Origin: Comamonas sp. GB3 AK4-5
GTDB taxonomy: Bacteria > Pseudomonadota > Gammaproteobacteria > Burkholderiales > Burkholderiaceae_C
Reading direction: 5' to 3'
NCBI RefSeq assembly: GCF_041320665.1
Contig: NZ_CP166730.1
Location: forward strand, 3,162,001 to 3,226,000
DNA: 64,000 bases
In this document: positions 26,247-35,017 of the stretch, one piece after another
Layout of the letters: each line of letters starts with the position of its first letter
How positions within the stretch are numbered: position 1 is the stretch's first letter
The notes under the pieces: model-generated
Databases searched by the model: none
The model's input: only the letters and a program-made list of their open reading frames with translations
What the model was told of the DNA's origin: nothing
Translations under genes and position numbers: made by a program

Positions 26247-26321
26247 TGGTGGGTGATACATGGATCGAACATGTGACCCCTGCCGTGTGAAGGCAGTGCT
26301 CTACCGCTGAGCTAATCACCC
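26247..26321 (-). tRNA. tRNA-Val(CAC), copy 1 in transcription order
   Basis: First tRNA of the array. The promoter must lie in the 130 bases between 26322 and the efflux-operon terminator; that stretch is AT-richer than average but I see no unambiguous -10/-35 pair. Confidence 0.96.
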
Positions 26322-26455
26322 TTTCCAACCTTCTCAATACAAAGCATTGCACTGATCCGGCGAAGCTGAAATTCTAGCATTAACTTTCACCCCTTTTGGG
26401 AAAACCCGGTTTTTTGCTGTCATACCGTCGGAACGACAGTCCCCTCTGCGGCGAA

Positions 26456-26483
26456 AAAGCCTGCCGTATGCACGGCAGGCTTT
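26456..26483 (-). terminator. Terminator of the emr-type efflux operon
   Basis: 12-bp stem AAAGCCTGCCGT/ACGGCAGGCTTT with a 4-base loop, followed on the minus strand by further Ts. It lies 33 bases past the exporter stop codon. Confidence 0.85.
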
Positions 26484-26516
26484 GGTGTCGAGGCGCAGTA
26501 GCTGGGCCCTGCCTGC

Positions 26517-28133
26517 TCAATGTGCCCCGCCGACGTCAGCCGCACCCGCATATCCTGCGGGGCGTTTGGTCAGCCAGATCAACACGATCAGCGCCAGGAA
26601 CAGCATGGACGAAGCCCAGAAGATATCGTCCGCCGCCAAGGTAAAGGCCTGCTGGTCAATCAAGCGGTTGATCTGCAGCAGCGCCTGTTCCTGGCTCAGG
26701 CCTACGGCCTGCAGCTGGTTCAGCGTGATGGCAAATGTCCCCTGCCCTTGGACCAGGGTTTCGGTCAGATGGGCATGGTGCATGGCCGCCCGGTTTTCCC
26801 ACAGCGTGGTGGCAATCGAGGTGCCCATGGCACCGGCCGTGATGCGCACAAAATTCGACAGGCCAGCCGCCGCCGGAATGCGGTCCGGCGTCAGGCCGCT
26901 CAAGGTGATGGTGGTCAGCGGAATGAAGAAGAAGGCCATGGCCGCGCCCTGGATCAGCGTGGGCACCAGGATGTGAAGAAAGTCGGTCTCCACCGTGAAG
27001 TGCGAGCGCATCCACAGCACCAGGGCAAACACGATGAAGGCCCCGGTGGCCATCCAGCGCGGGTCCCAACTCCCCACTTTCTTGCCCACCAATGGCGTCA
27101 GCACAATGGCCAAAATACCCACCGGTGCCAGCGCCATGCCGGCCGAAGTCGACGTATAGCCCAGCCATTGCTGCAGCCACAGCGGCAGCAGCACCACATT
27201 GCCAAAGAACACGCCATAGGCAATGGACAGCGCCAGCGTGCCGGCGGCAAAGTTGCGGCGCATGAACAGGCGCAGCTCCACCACGGGGTGGGCATCGGTC
27301 AGCTCCCAGACGATGAACACCGCCACGCTGACCAGAGCCACCACGGCCATGGTGATGATTTCGCCGGACTCGAACCAGTCCAGCTCCTTGCCCTTGTCCA
27401 GCATCAGCTGCAGCGCCCCCACCCACAGCACCAGCAGCGTCAGCCCTATGGTGTCGATGGGCAGCTTGCGCGTGGCAGTTTCACGCTGGCGGTAAATGCT
27501 CCAGGTCAGCAGCGCCGACAACAGCCCCACCGGCACATTGATATAGAAGATCCACGGCCAGGAGATGTTGTCGGTGATCCAGCCGCCCAAGAGCGGCCCC
27601 ATCACCGGCGCCACCAGCGTGGTCACCCCCCATAGCGCCAGCGCCGTGCCGGCCCGTGACGTGGGGTAGCTGGACAGCAGCAGGGTTTGCGACAGCGGGA
27701 TCATGGGCCCGGCCACCAGCCCCTGCAGCACGCGGAACAGAATCAGGGTTTCCAGCGAATCGGCAAAGCCACACAGCCACGAGGTCAGCACAAACAGCAG
27801 CACGCTCATGGTGAACAGCCGCACCGCGCCAAAGCGCTGTGTGAGCCAGCCCGTCAGCGGCACCGAGATGGCATTCGCCACGCCAAAGCTGGTGATCACC
27901 CAGGTGCCTTGGCTGGGACTGACGCCCACATCGCCCGAGATGGCCGGAATGGCCACGTTGGCGATGGACGAGTCCAGCACATTCATGAAGGTCGCCAGCG
28001 ACAGCGCCAGCGTTCCCAGCACCAGCTGCGCGCCCTTGAGGGGCTCGGGCCGGGCGGGTATGGCGGCCGGTGGAGAGGAAGGGATCGGTGGCGCGGGCTG
28101 GTCGCCCGCTGCCGCCGTGGTCGAAGAAGTCAT
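26517..28133 (-). CDS. emrB: EmrB-type MFS multidrug exporter (DHA2)
   Basis: 538-residue, approximately 14-helix inner-membrane pump. Diagnostic EmrB features are FMNVLDSSIANVAIPAISGD in the first helix, GWLTQRFGAVRLF (motif A), TLVAPVMGPLLGGWI (motif C) and WPWIFYINVPVG. It is the last gene of a four-gene minus-strand operon (MarR, outer-membrane factor, EmrA, EmrB), which together would form a tripartite drug efflux complex spanning both membranes. The N-terminal 35 residues are Pro/Ala-rich and probably cytoplasmic. Substrates cannot be read from sequence; related pumps handle hydrophobic uncouplers and antibiotics. Confidence 0.92.
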   Translation of the reverse strand: MTSSTTAAAGDQPAPPIPSSPPAAIPARPEPLKGAQLVLGTLALSLATFMNVLDSSIANVAIPAISGDVGVSPSQGTWVITSFGVANAISVPLTGWLTQRFGAVRLFTMSVLLFVLTSWLCGFADSLETLILFRVLQGLVAGPMIPLSQTLLLSSYPTSRAGTALALWGVTTLVAPVMGPLLGGWITDNISWPWIFYINVPVGLLSALLTWSIYRQRETATRKLPIDTIGLTLLVLWVGALQLMLDKGKELDWFESGEIITMAVVALVSVAVFIVWELTDAHPVVELRLFMRRNFAAGTLALSIAYGVFFGNVVLLPLWLQQWLGYTSTSAGMALAPVGILAIVLTPLVGKKVGSWDPRWMATGAFIVFALVLWMRSHFTVETDFLHILVPTLIQGAAMAFFFIPLTTITLSGLTPDRIPAAAGLSNFVRITAGAMGTSIATTLWENRAAMHHAHLTETLVQGQGTFAITLNQLQAVGLSQEQALLQINRLIDQQAFTLAADDIFWASSMLFLALIVLIWLTKRPAGYAGAADVGGAH

Positions 28134-28166
28134 ACGCCATGCGCTCCAGATTGAAGGCCGCGGGGC

Positions 28167-29498
28167 TTACGGTGCAGCCTTGGCGGCCACGGGCGCAACA
28201 GCGGCCGACGACTCTGGCGCGGGCACCGATGCGGGTGCTGCGGCTTGCTGAGGCGCTGGTTCAGGCAGCTGCGTCAAGGCCGGAACGGTCTGGCCGGCCA
28301 CGATGCGGGCAATGCGCGCCTCGGCCTGGGGCATGGCCATGTCATACACCGCGGTCTGGGCCACGGGTTCGGTGCGCGGCGTCTGCGCCAATGCGCTGCC
28401 ACTCTGGTCGCGCACTTCCACCTGCGCATCCATGGACAGGCCTACGCGCAGCGGGTGCTGGGCCAGGTCTTCCGGCGACAGGCTGATGCGCACCGGCACA
28501 CGTTGCACCACCTTGATCCAGTTGCCGGTGGCGTTTTGCGCCGGCAGCAGCGAAAAAGCCGCGCCCGTGCCTGCGCCCAGGCCCACCACGGTGCCGTGGT
28601 AGACGGTTTTGTCGCCATACACATCGGCCTTGAGCTCGGCCTTCTGGCCTATGCGCAACTGGGCCAGCTGGCTTTCCTTGAAGTTAGCGTCCACCCACAG
28701 AGCATGCAGGCCCACCACCGTCATCAAGGGCGCGCCTGCGGCCACACGCTGGCCCAGCTGCACGCCACGCTTGGCCACATAGCCTTCCACGGGCGCCAGC
28801 AAACGGGTGCGTTGCAGCGCCAGATAGGCCTCGCGCACCTTGGCGGCAGCGGCCAGCACGCTGGGGTGTTCTGCGGCGGTGCTGCCCTGGGTCTGGGCCT
28901 CGGCCGCCACCAGCTGGGCCTGGGCGGCGCGCACGGCAGCATCGGCGGCGGTCACTGCATTGCTGGCGGTCTTCAGCACGGTCTGGGCATGGTCAAACTC
29001 TTCCTTGCCCACGGCCCCCGTAGCCGTGAGTGGGCGACGGCGCTCCACATCGTCCTTGGCGCGGGCCAGATCGGCCTGCAGGCGCAGCAGATCGGCCTGG
29101 CGCTGGGCCACCTGGGCCACCAGCGGGGCGTTGTTGGCATACAGGGTGCGCACCTGGCGTACGGTCTGTGCCAGCTGGGCCTCGGCCTGGGACAGAGCCA
29201 CCAGCGCGTCGGCCGCGTCCAGCTGCACCAGCAACTGTCCGGGTTTCACATAGTCGGTGTCATCCGCACCGATGCGGATGACGGTGCCCCCCACCTGGGG
29301 CGTGATCTGCACCACATTGCCCGCCACATAGGCGTTGTCCGTGGTCTGGTAGTTGCGGGCCACCATCCAGTGCCAGCCCCCCCAGCCCAGGGCAGCCACA
29401 GCCACGGCGGCGGCCACGATGATCAGGCCCTTGCGACGGCCCTGGGGGTTGGCGGCAGGTGCGGCCGCAGTGGGAGAAGTTTTGCTCGTATCGGTCAT
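28167..29498 (-). CDS. emrA: EmrA-type periplasmic adaptor (HlyD family)
   Basis: 443-residue membrane fusion protein anchored by one N-terminal helix (about residues 24-45). The biotinyl-lipoyl halves (YVAGNVVQITPQVGGTVIRI and LLAPVEGYVAKRGVQLGQRV) flank a long coiled-coil hairpin (about 95-225). NYQTTDNAYVAGN is typical of EmrA. An Ala/Pro/Gln-rich C-terminal extension of about 70 residues follows the conserved part and is unusual for the family. It would bridge the EmrB pump and the outer-membrane factor encoded just upstream. The gap to emrB is 33 bases. Confidence 0.92.
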   Translation of the reverse strand: MTDTSKTSPTAAAPAANPQGRRKGLIIVAAAVAVAALGWGGWHWMVARNYQTTDNAYVAGNVVQITPQVGGTVIRIGADDTDYVKPGQLLVQLDAADALVALSQAEAQLAQTVRQVRTLYANNAPLVAQVAQRQADLLRLQADLARAKDDVERRRPLTATGAVGKEEFDHAQTVLKTASNAVTAADAAVRAAQAQLVAAEAQTQGSTAAEHPSVLAAAAKVREAYLALQRTRLLAPVEGYVAKRGVQLGQRVAAGAPLMTVVGLHALWVDANFKESQLAQLRIGQKAELKADVYGDKTVYHGTVVGLGAGTGAAFSLLPAQNATGNWIKVVQRVPVRISLSPEDLAQHPLRVGLSMDAQVEVRDQSGSALAQTPRTEPVAQTAVYDMAMPQAEARIARIVAGQTVPALTQLPEPAPQQAAAPASVPAPESSAAVAPVAAKAAP

Positions 29499-29598
29499 GG
29501 TATTTGGCGCTTTGTTATGTCAATCAATGGTTTTGCGCCCGGGGTGGTGCCTCCCAAAAGTGGCCCACCCGGGAAAAGTCTGCGGCGGCAGGGCCGCT

Positions 29599-31065
29599 TC
29601 AGCGTTGGCTCAGCTGCACCTTGGCGGTGTCGTCCTGCCAGCCTCCACCCAGGGCCTGCATCAGCACGATGCGGGTGTCCAGCTCGCGGGCACGCAGGTC
29701 CACGGCCAGGCGGCGCTGGGCAATCACCTGGGTTTCGGTGTTCAGCACCACCACCTGGCCCGTCAAGCCGGCCTGGTAGCGCTGCACGGCAAAGTCGTAG
29801 GCGCGCTCGGCCTTGGCCAGGGATTCGGCCTGCAGCTGCTGCTGGCGCTGCAGCGATTGCGCCGAGGCAATGCCGTCGCCCGCCTCCTTCACGGCCTGCA
29901 GCAGCACGCCGTTGTACTGGGCGATGGAGAGGTCCAGATCGGCCTGGGTGCCGCGCAGCTGGGCACGCAGGCGCTTGCCATCAAAAATCGGCAGGCGCAA
30001 GGCTGGCGTCACGCCCAGCTGGCGCGAGCTGCCCTTGAACAGATTGTCAAAACCCAGGGCCGACAGGCCGACAAAAGCCGTGAGGTTGATGTCCGGGTAA
30101 AAGTCGGCCTTGGCACTGTCTATACCGCGCGTGGCCGCCTCCACCCGCCAGCGTGCGGCCACCACATCCGGGCGGCGGCCCAGCAGGTCGGCGCCCAGCA
30201 CCGTGGGCACGGCCTGCAGCTGCAACTGGGCCAACCGGGGCGCCAGCGCCCGCTGGGCATCCGGCGCCTGGGCGCACAGCACGGCGATGGTGCGGCGCAC
30301 CAGGGTGATTTGCTCGTCCAGCATTTCCACCTGAGTGCGGGCATCGGGCAGACCGGCCTGGGCCTGGGTCAGCTCCACCTGGCTGTCCAGCCCGGCGGCC
30401 GTGCGTTGCTGGCTCAGGCGCAGCAGCGACTGGCGCTGGGCCAGCGTGCGCTGGGCTACCTCATGCTGGGCCAGCAAGCGGGCCAGGGCCACATAGTTGC
30501 GCGCCACCTGCCCGGCCAACTGGGTGGCAGCGGCAGCGCGGTCGGCCTGGGCCGCACGGGCCTGGCCCAGGGCGGCCTCCAGCTCGGCACCATGCTTGCC
30601 GAAGAAGTCCGGCGTCCACGACAGGCCGGCACTCAGATTGGCGTTGTTGTAGGTATTGCCGGCGACAGGCGCGGGGACCAAGCCATTGGCGGTGTAGCGC
30701 TGGCGCGTGGCGTCGGCGCTGATGCTGCCGCGCACATCGGTAGCGGTACTGCTGGCCGTGGCCAGAGCCATGGCCTTGTCCAGCCGAGCCTGGCTGGCGG
30801 CCAGGCTGGGGCTGTCCTGCAGGGCCTGGGCGATCAACTGGTTCAGCTGGGCATCACCCAACTGGGCCCACCACTGTGCAGCAGGCAGGATGGCGGCATC
30901 GGCATCGGCATCGGCACCGGGCGCCGCGCTGTGCAGGCCGAGCTGATCGGGCGTCAGGCTTGCCAGGGGCGCATGGGCCGGGCCTTGTGAGGCACAGCCG
31001 GCCAGCGCCAGCGCCACCAGAGCGCCCAGCCAGGGACGAGGAATCAAACGGGGGAATGCTTGCAT
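29599..31065 (-). CDS. Outer-membrane efflux lipoprotein (NodT/TolC-like OMF)
   Basis: 488-residue outer-membrane factor with a lipoprotein signal (LGALVALALAGC, lipobox LAGC; Cys at about residue 24). Two OEP repeats follow, with coiled-coil helices and strands typical of the trimeric TolC-like channel; GRRPDVVAARWRVEAATRGI and KADFYPDINLTAFVGL are characteristic of NodT-type members. The ATG at 31065 is chosen because it gives a proper lipoprotein signal. It sits between the MarR regulator (61-base gap) and emrA (100-base gap) and completes the tripartite pump. Confidence 0.92.
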   Translation of the reverse strand: MQAFPRLIPRPWLGALVALALAGCASQGPAHAPLASLTPDQLGLHSAAPGADADADAAILPAAQWWAQLGDAQLNQLIAQALQDSPSLAASQARLDKAMALATASSTATDVRGSISADATRQRYTANGLVPAPVAGNTYNNANLSAGLSWTPDFFGKHGAELEAALGQARAAQADRAAAATQLAGQVARNYVALARLLAQHEVAQRTLAQRQSLLRLSQQRTAAGLDSQVELTQAQAGLPDARTQVEMLDEQITLVRRTIAVLCAQAPDAQRALAPRLAQLQLQAVPTVLGADLLGRRPDVVAARWRVEAATRGIDSAKADFYPDINLTAFVGLSALGFDNLFKGSSRQLGVTPALRLPIFDGKRLRAQLRGTQADLDLSIAQYNGVLLQAVKEAGDGIASAQSLQRQQQLQAESLAKAERAYDFAVQRYQAGLTGQVVVLNTETQVIAQRRLAVDLRARELDTRIVLMQALGGGWQDDTAKVQLSQR

Positions 31066-31125
31066 GGTGAAAAAGGAAAGCAAAAAAGGCAAACAAGAAA
31101 TGGGGGCATGCCGAGCGGCAGTGCT

Positions 31126-31665
31126 TTAGCTGCCGGCAGGGGGGTCTGCCACCGCTGCGGGGCGCAGGGCTTCGCCGTTGCGCAACATGCGCTGCAGCAT
31201 CTGCAGCAGTTGCCGACATTCATCGTGGCTGAAGCCGGCCAGGTGGGCATTGAGCACCCCGGTCAGCACGGCCGGCACCTCGCTGGCCACGGCACGGCCC
31301 TGTTCGGTGAGCTCCAGGTGCACGCAGCGCCGGTCGGTGGTGGAGCGCACGCGCCGCAGCAGGCCCTTGGCCTCGATGCGGTCCAGCGCGCGGGTGATGG
31401 ATGCCGGGTCCATGCCCAGGTCGCGCGCCAGGCTGGTGCTGCTGTTGTTGTCGCTGCACAGCAGCAGCTTGTACAGCGGCAGCCACTGCACATAGGTCAG
31501 GTCATGCTGGGCCAGTTGGCCGTCGGCCTGCTGCAGGATGGAGCTGAGCACGCGGCGCATCAGAAAGCCGGCGCTTTCCATGGGCGTGTAGCTGCCGGGG
31601 CTGTAGAAGTCCGAAGGTGGCAGCGGCAAGGTCTGGGCAGCGTCTGGAGGGGCGTCTAATTCCAT
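31126..31665 (-). CDS. MarR-family regulator of the efflux operon
   Basis: 179-residue MarR winged-helix protein. The recognition region reads NNSSTSLARDLGMDPASITRALDRIEAKGLL, followed by the wing RRVRSTTDRRCVHLELTEQG. It is the first gene of the four-gene efflux operon, as EmrR is in Escherichia coli, and probably represses it until a phenolic or drug ligand binds. Overlapping dyads lie directly upstream of its start at 31665. The extra 25 N-terminal residues before the first helix are Pro-rich. Confidence 0.9.
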   Translation of the reverse strand: MELDAPPDAAQTLPLPPSDFYSPGSYTPMESAGFLMRRVLSSILQQADGQLAQHDLTYVQWLPLYKLLLCSDNNSSTSLARDLGMDPASITRALDRIEAKGLLRRVRSTTDRRCVHLELTEQGRAVASEVPAVLTGVLNAHLAGFSHDECRQLLQMLQRMLRNGEALRPAAVADPPAGS

Positions 31666-31675
31666 GTCGGCAGTA

Positions 31676-31700
31676 ATTGATTGTCTAGTCAATAGTTGAC
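31676..31700. promoter_or_regulatory. Candidate MarR operator
   Basis: ATTGA-N8-TCAAT (31676-31693) overlaps the perfect dyad GTCAA-TAG-TTGAC (31688-31700). They lie 11-35 bases upstream of the MarR start, where autorepressor sites of this family are usual. The AT-rich composition contrasts with the surroundings. Confidence 0.5.
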
Positions 31701-31974
31701 GCAGCAATGTATTCGATTCCGCCCCGCTCGTCGCGCCCCTGCTGCGATCAGGGACAACACCCACCGCCTGCGCCGGCCTTTATCGCCGCGTCAAAAAATC
31801 AAATTTCATAGCGGCCATAGCTTTATGCATCGGCGCCAAAGGCCTTTTTTACTCCAATTTCTTGGTGCAAGGCCTGCGCCGTGTTTTCCCTGAGCTGTCG
31901 CCTGCAAGCCCCATCCTGGGGCGCGGCGCTTTCCATAATGGTTCTTCACAGACCCATTTCAGGAGTGCTTTCGT
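31701..31974. other. Intergenic region between MarR and SDR genes
   Basis: Holds the upstream part of both divergent promoters and, near 31798-31820, an ATCAAATTTCATAGCGGCC segment that resembles short motifs near 5217, 9798 and 11457. AGGAG at 31961 is the ribosome site of the SDR gene. I see no gene here. Confidence 0.5.
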
Positions 31975-32760
31975 ATGCGTGCAGCAGGCAAATCCACCAT
32001 CGTCACCGGCGCCGGCAGCGGCATTGGAGAAGGCATTGCGCGGCGGCTGGCCGCCGAAGGAGCGCGCCTCATCGTCAATGACATCGATGCCGCCAAGGGC
32101 GAGGCCGTGGCCGCCAGCATTCGCGCCGCAGGGGGCGAGGCCCAATTCATCCAGGCCGATATGACGCGCAGCGCCGATGTGCAGGCCCTGGTGGCGCGCA
32201 CGCTGCAGCATTACGGGCGGCTGGATGTCTTCATCAACAACGCCGGTTGGACCCACCGCAACCGCCCCATGCTGGAAGTGAGCGAGGCTGAGTTCGACCG
32301 GGTGTATGCCGTCAATGTGAAAAGCATCTATCTCTCTGCCGTGCACGGTGTGCCGGCCATGCGCGCCAACCCACCGCTGGCCGATGGCAGGCCCAGCGGC
32401 GGCAGCTTTATCAATATCGCCTCCACCGCCGGCCTGCGCCCCCGGCCGGGGCTGACCTGGTACAACGGCTCCAAGGGCGCGGTGATTACCACCAGCAAGT
32501 CCATGGCGGCCGAGCTGGGGCCAGACCAGATCCGCGTGAACTGCATCAACCCCGTGTTCAACCCCGACACCGGCCTGGCTGCCGAGTTTGCCGGCGGCCC
32601 GGTGGACGATGCCCGCCGCGCCAAGTTTCTGGCCACCATTCCGCTGGGCCGTTTTTCTACTGCACAGGACGTTGCCAACGCGGCCCTGTACCTGGCCAGC
32701 GACGAGGCTGCCTTTGTCAGCGGCGTGTGCATAGAGGTGGACGGCGCACGGTGCGTGTGA
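31975..32760 (+). CDS. SDR-family oxidoreductase (FabG-like)
   Basis: 261-residue classical short-chain dehydrogenase. The cofactor loop TGAGSGIGEGIARRL, the NNAGW motif and the catalytic Ser with YNGSKGAVITT (Tyr-x3-Lys) are all present. The acidic residue after the second strand (VNDIDAAKG) favours NAD(H) over NADP(H). The substrate is unknown; FabG-like annotation is generic. AGGAG precedes the ATG at 31975. The gene ends 56 bases before moaA on the same strand, but there is no functional reason to join them. Confidence 0.88.
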   Translation: MRAAGKSTIVTGAGSGIGEGIARRLAAEGARLIVNDIDAAKGEAVAASIRAAGGEAQFIQADMTRSADVQALVARTLQHYGRLDVFINNAGWTHRNRPMLEVSEAEFDRVYAVNVKSIYLSAVHGVPAMRANPPLADGRPSGGSFINIASTAGLRPRPGLTWYNGSKGAVITTSKSMAAELGPDQIRVNCINPVFNPDTGLAAEFAGGPVDDARRAKFLATIPLGRFSTAQDVANAALYLASDEAAFVSGVCIEVDGARCV

Positions 32761-32816
32761 ACACCATGCCCTAGCCCACCCAAGGCATACCGCCTTGCGG
32801 GCACAATTGCTTTCCT

Positions 32817-33962
32817 ATGGTCGACCGAGTGATTCCCGTACTGCCGCAGCGCCCTGCACCGCTGCAGCCCCCGCTGTCCGCTGCCGCAGCCGCGCCCTCT
32901 GGCGTGCTGCGGGATGCACTTGGCCGCTCCTTGCATGATTTGCGCATCAGCGTCACCGACCGCTGCAATTTCCGCTGTGCCTATTGCATGCCCAAGGAAA
33001 TCTTCGACAAGGACTACCAGTACTACCTGCCGCATGCGTCCCTGCTTTCCTTTGAGGAAATCACCCGCCTGGCCCGCCAGTTCGCCCTGCATGGCGTGCG
33101 CAAGCTGCGCCTGACCGGGGGCGAGCCCCTGCTGCGCAAGAACGTGGAAGCCCTGATCGCCCAGCTGGCCCAGTTGCGCACCCCCGACGGCCAGCCGCTG
33201 GATTTGACGCTGACCACCAATGGATCGCTGCTGCGCCGCAAGGCCCAGGCCTTGAAGGACGCCGGCCTGCACCGCGTGACCATCAGCCTGGACGGGCTGG
33301 ACGACACCGTGTTCCGCCGCATGAACGATGTGGACTTTCCCGTGGCCGATGTGCTGGATGGCATTGCCGCTGCGCGTGAGGCCGGGCTCTCGCACATCAA
33401 GGTGAATATGGTGGTCAAGCGCGGCACCAACGAGGACCAGATCCTGCCCATGGCCCGCCACTTTCGCGGCACGGGCGTGACACTGCGCTTTATCGAATAC
33501 ATGGACGTGGGTGCCACCAATGGCTGGTGCATGGACGAAGTCCTGCCCTCCGCCGAGGTCATCGCCCTGCTGCAGCGCGAGCTGCCCCTGGTGCCGCTGT
33601 CAGCCAGCGCACCCGGTGAAACCGCGCAGCGCTGGGGCTATGCCGGCAGCGACGGCCAGCACGACCCGGCCCTCGGTGAGGTGGGCGTGATCAGCAGCGT
33701 CACCCATGCTTTTTGCGGCGACTGCAACCGCCTGCGCCTGTCCACCGAAGGCCAGCTCTACACCTGCTTGTTTGCCAACCAGGGCTGGGATTTGCGCCAG
33801 TTGCTGCGCGATGGGGCGGGCGACGAGCAGTTGGCCGCCGCCATTGCCGCCATCTGGCAGGGCCGCAGCGACCGTTACTCCGAGCTGCGCAGCCAGCTGC
33901 CGCCCTCCTTGGCTTCGGCCACACCACAGCGGCGCATTGAGATGAGCTATATCGGGGGGTGA
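32817..33962 (+). CDS. moaA: GTP 3',8-cyclase (molybdenum cofactor step 1)
   Basis: 381-residue radical SAM enzyme that with MoaC converts GTP to cyclic pyranopterin monophosphate. The radical SAM cluster site is CNFRCAYC; the C-terminal second cluster uses [10 protein letters not shown] and YTCLF. The chain ends in SYIGG, the double glycine conserved in MoaA. An N-terminal extension of about 30 Pro/Ala-rich residues precedes the catalytic core. It opens a moaA-mobA-moeA cluster, though a 400-base space filled with dispersed repeats separates it from mobA. MoaC and MoaE are not in the window. Confidence 0.96.
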   Translation: MVDRVIPVLPQRPAPLQPPLSAAAAAPSGVLRDALGRSLHDLRISVTDRCNFRCAYCMPKEIFDKDYQYYLPHASLLSFEEITRLARQFALHGVRKLRLTGGEPLLRKNVEALIAQLAQLRTPDGQPLDLTLTTNGSLLRRKAQALKDAGLHRVTISLDGLDDTVFRRMNDVDFPVADVLDGIAAAREAGLSHIKVNMVVKRGTNEDQILPMARHFRGTGVTLRFIEYMDVGATNGWCMDEVLPSAEVIALLQRELPLVPLSASAPGETAQRWGYAGSDGQHDPALGEVGVISSVTHAFCGDCNRLRLSTEGQLYTCLFANQGWDLRQLLRDGAGDEQLAAAIAAIWQGRSDRYSELRSQLPPSLASATPQRRIEMSYIGG

Positions 33963-33967
33963 ACAAA

Positions 33968-34052
33968 CTCCCCCCTGAGTCGCCTACGGCGCCTTCCCCC
34001 CAAGGGGACGACACCAGCGCGGCGGAGCGGCCCTTGCGCGGTGTCTCTGCCG
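33968..34052 (+). repeat. Dispersed GC-rich repeat, family A (copy 2)
   Basis: About 85 bp just after the moaA stop. Its reverse complement is nearly identical to 58655-58733 (GCGCAAGGGCCGC, GGTGTCGTCCCC, GGGGAAGGCGCCG and GGCGACTCAGGGGGG are shared). The inverted CCTTCCCCCCAAGGGG segment can fold. Confidence 0.8.
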
Positions 34053-34187
34053 TGGGGTACGCCAGTTTTTTACAGCAAGAGCGCAACCCCAGCTTTTGAA
34101 GCGCCACGGGAATCCCCATGGTTACGCCATGCCTCCTCCCGAAGGACCGCATCAAAGCGCAATGACAGCGCCCACCTTCTACGCTGG

Positions 34188-34245
34188 CGCCCTGGCTTCA
34201 CTCCCTCGCCCCTCCGGGGAGAGGGTGGGGGTGAGGGAGCGGCCA
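34188..34245 (+). repeat. REP-like hairpin repeat, family B (copy 1)
   Basis: Contains CTTCACTCCCTCGCCCCTC, then GGGGAGAGGGTGGGGGTGAGG; the outer arms CTCCCTC and GAGGGAG pair. An inverted copy of the same pattern occurs at 52065-52125. It lies in the 400-base gap between moaA and mobA; the rest of that gap (34053-34187 and 34246-34363) holds nothing I recognise. Confidence 0.7.
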
Positions 34246-34363
34246 GCACGGCACGGGGCATCCCTCACGAGAGCTGTGTGCACAGCAGCGCCGCTACACT
34301 TGGCATCTTTATGCACTCTAACGCGCTCTGTACCTGCGTAAGCAGCTACGTTTTTTGAAAACG

Positions 34364-35017
34364 ATGATTGTTGCTTCTGACATCACCGGTCTGGTACTGG
34401 CCGGCGGCCGTGGCAGCCGCATGGGCGGGGTGGACAAGGGCTTGCAGCCTTTTACCGGCCTGCCGCTGGCCCGCCACGCCCTGCAACGCCTGGCGCCCCA
34501 GGTGGGCGGCATGCTGCTCAACGCCAACCGCCACCTCGATACCTACCGCAGCTGGGGCACGCCCGTGGTGACCGACACGGAGGCCGATTACCCCGGCCCC
34601 CTGGCCGGCTTTCTGGCCGGGCTGCTGCACTGCCCCACGCCCTGGGTGCTGGCCGTGCCCTGCGATACGCCGCGCTTTCCGACCGATCTGGCCGCACGCA
34701 TGGCCGCGGCGGCCCATGCTGCAGGCGCCCCGCTCGCCGTGGCGCTGGCTCCCGAAAGTGAAGCTGGCCACGCAGGTGTGCTGCGCGCCCAACCGGCTTT
34801 TTGCCTGATACACCGCAGCCTGCTGGACAGCCTGCAGCGCTTTGTCAGCGAGGGTGGCCGCAAGATTGACCGCTGGACTGCCCAACACCCGCTGGCCCAG
34901 GCCTGCTTTGACCAGGCCGGCGATGACCCGCTGGCTTTTGCCAATGCCAACACCTTGCAGGAGCTGCAGGCACTGGAAGCCCTGACCACCACGCCCACAG
35001 ACCCGGAGAACGGCTGA
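34364..35017 (+). CDS. mobA: Molybdenum cofactor guanylyltransferase
   Basis: 217-residue nucleotidyltransferase that adds GMP to molybdopterin to form the bis-MGD cofactor. The signature LAGGRGSRMGGVDKGL at residues 11-26 binds GTP; DTEADYPGPLAG and AVPCDTPRFP (metal site) follow in the expected order. I take the ATG at 34364; a TTG three codons earlier is also in frame. The TGA stop overlaps the ATG of moeA by one base, so the two are translationally coupled. A C-terminal tail of about 10 residues is Thr/Pro-rich. Confidence 0.95.
   Translation: MIVASDITGLVLAGGRGSRMGGVDKGLQPFTGLPLARHALQRLAPQVGGMLLNANRHLDTYRSWGTPVVTDTEADYPGPLAGFLAGLLHCPTPWVLAVPCDTPRFPTDLAARMAAAAHAAGAPLAVALAPESEAGHAGVLRAQPAFCLIHRSLLDSLQRFVSEGGRKIDRWTAQHPLAQACFDQAGDDPLAFANANTLQELQALEALTTTPTDPENG

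Noticed and set aside
25911-26321. 112-bp direct repeats considered as a CRISPR-like array
   Set aside because: Each repeat contains a complete tRNA-Val; the spacers are near-identical, not unique.
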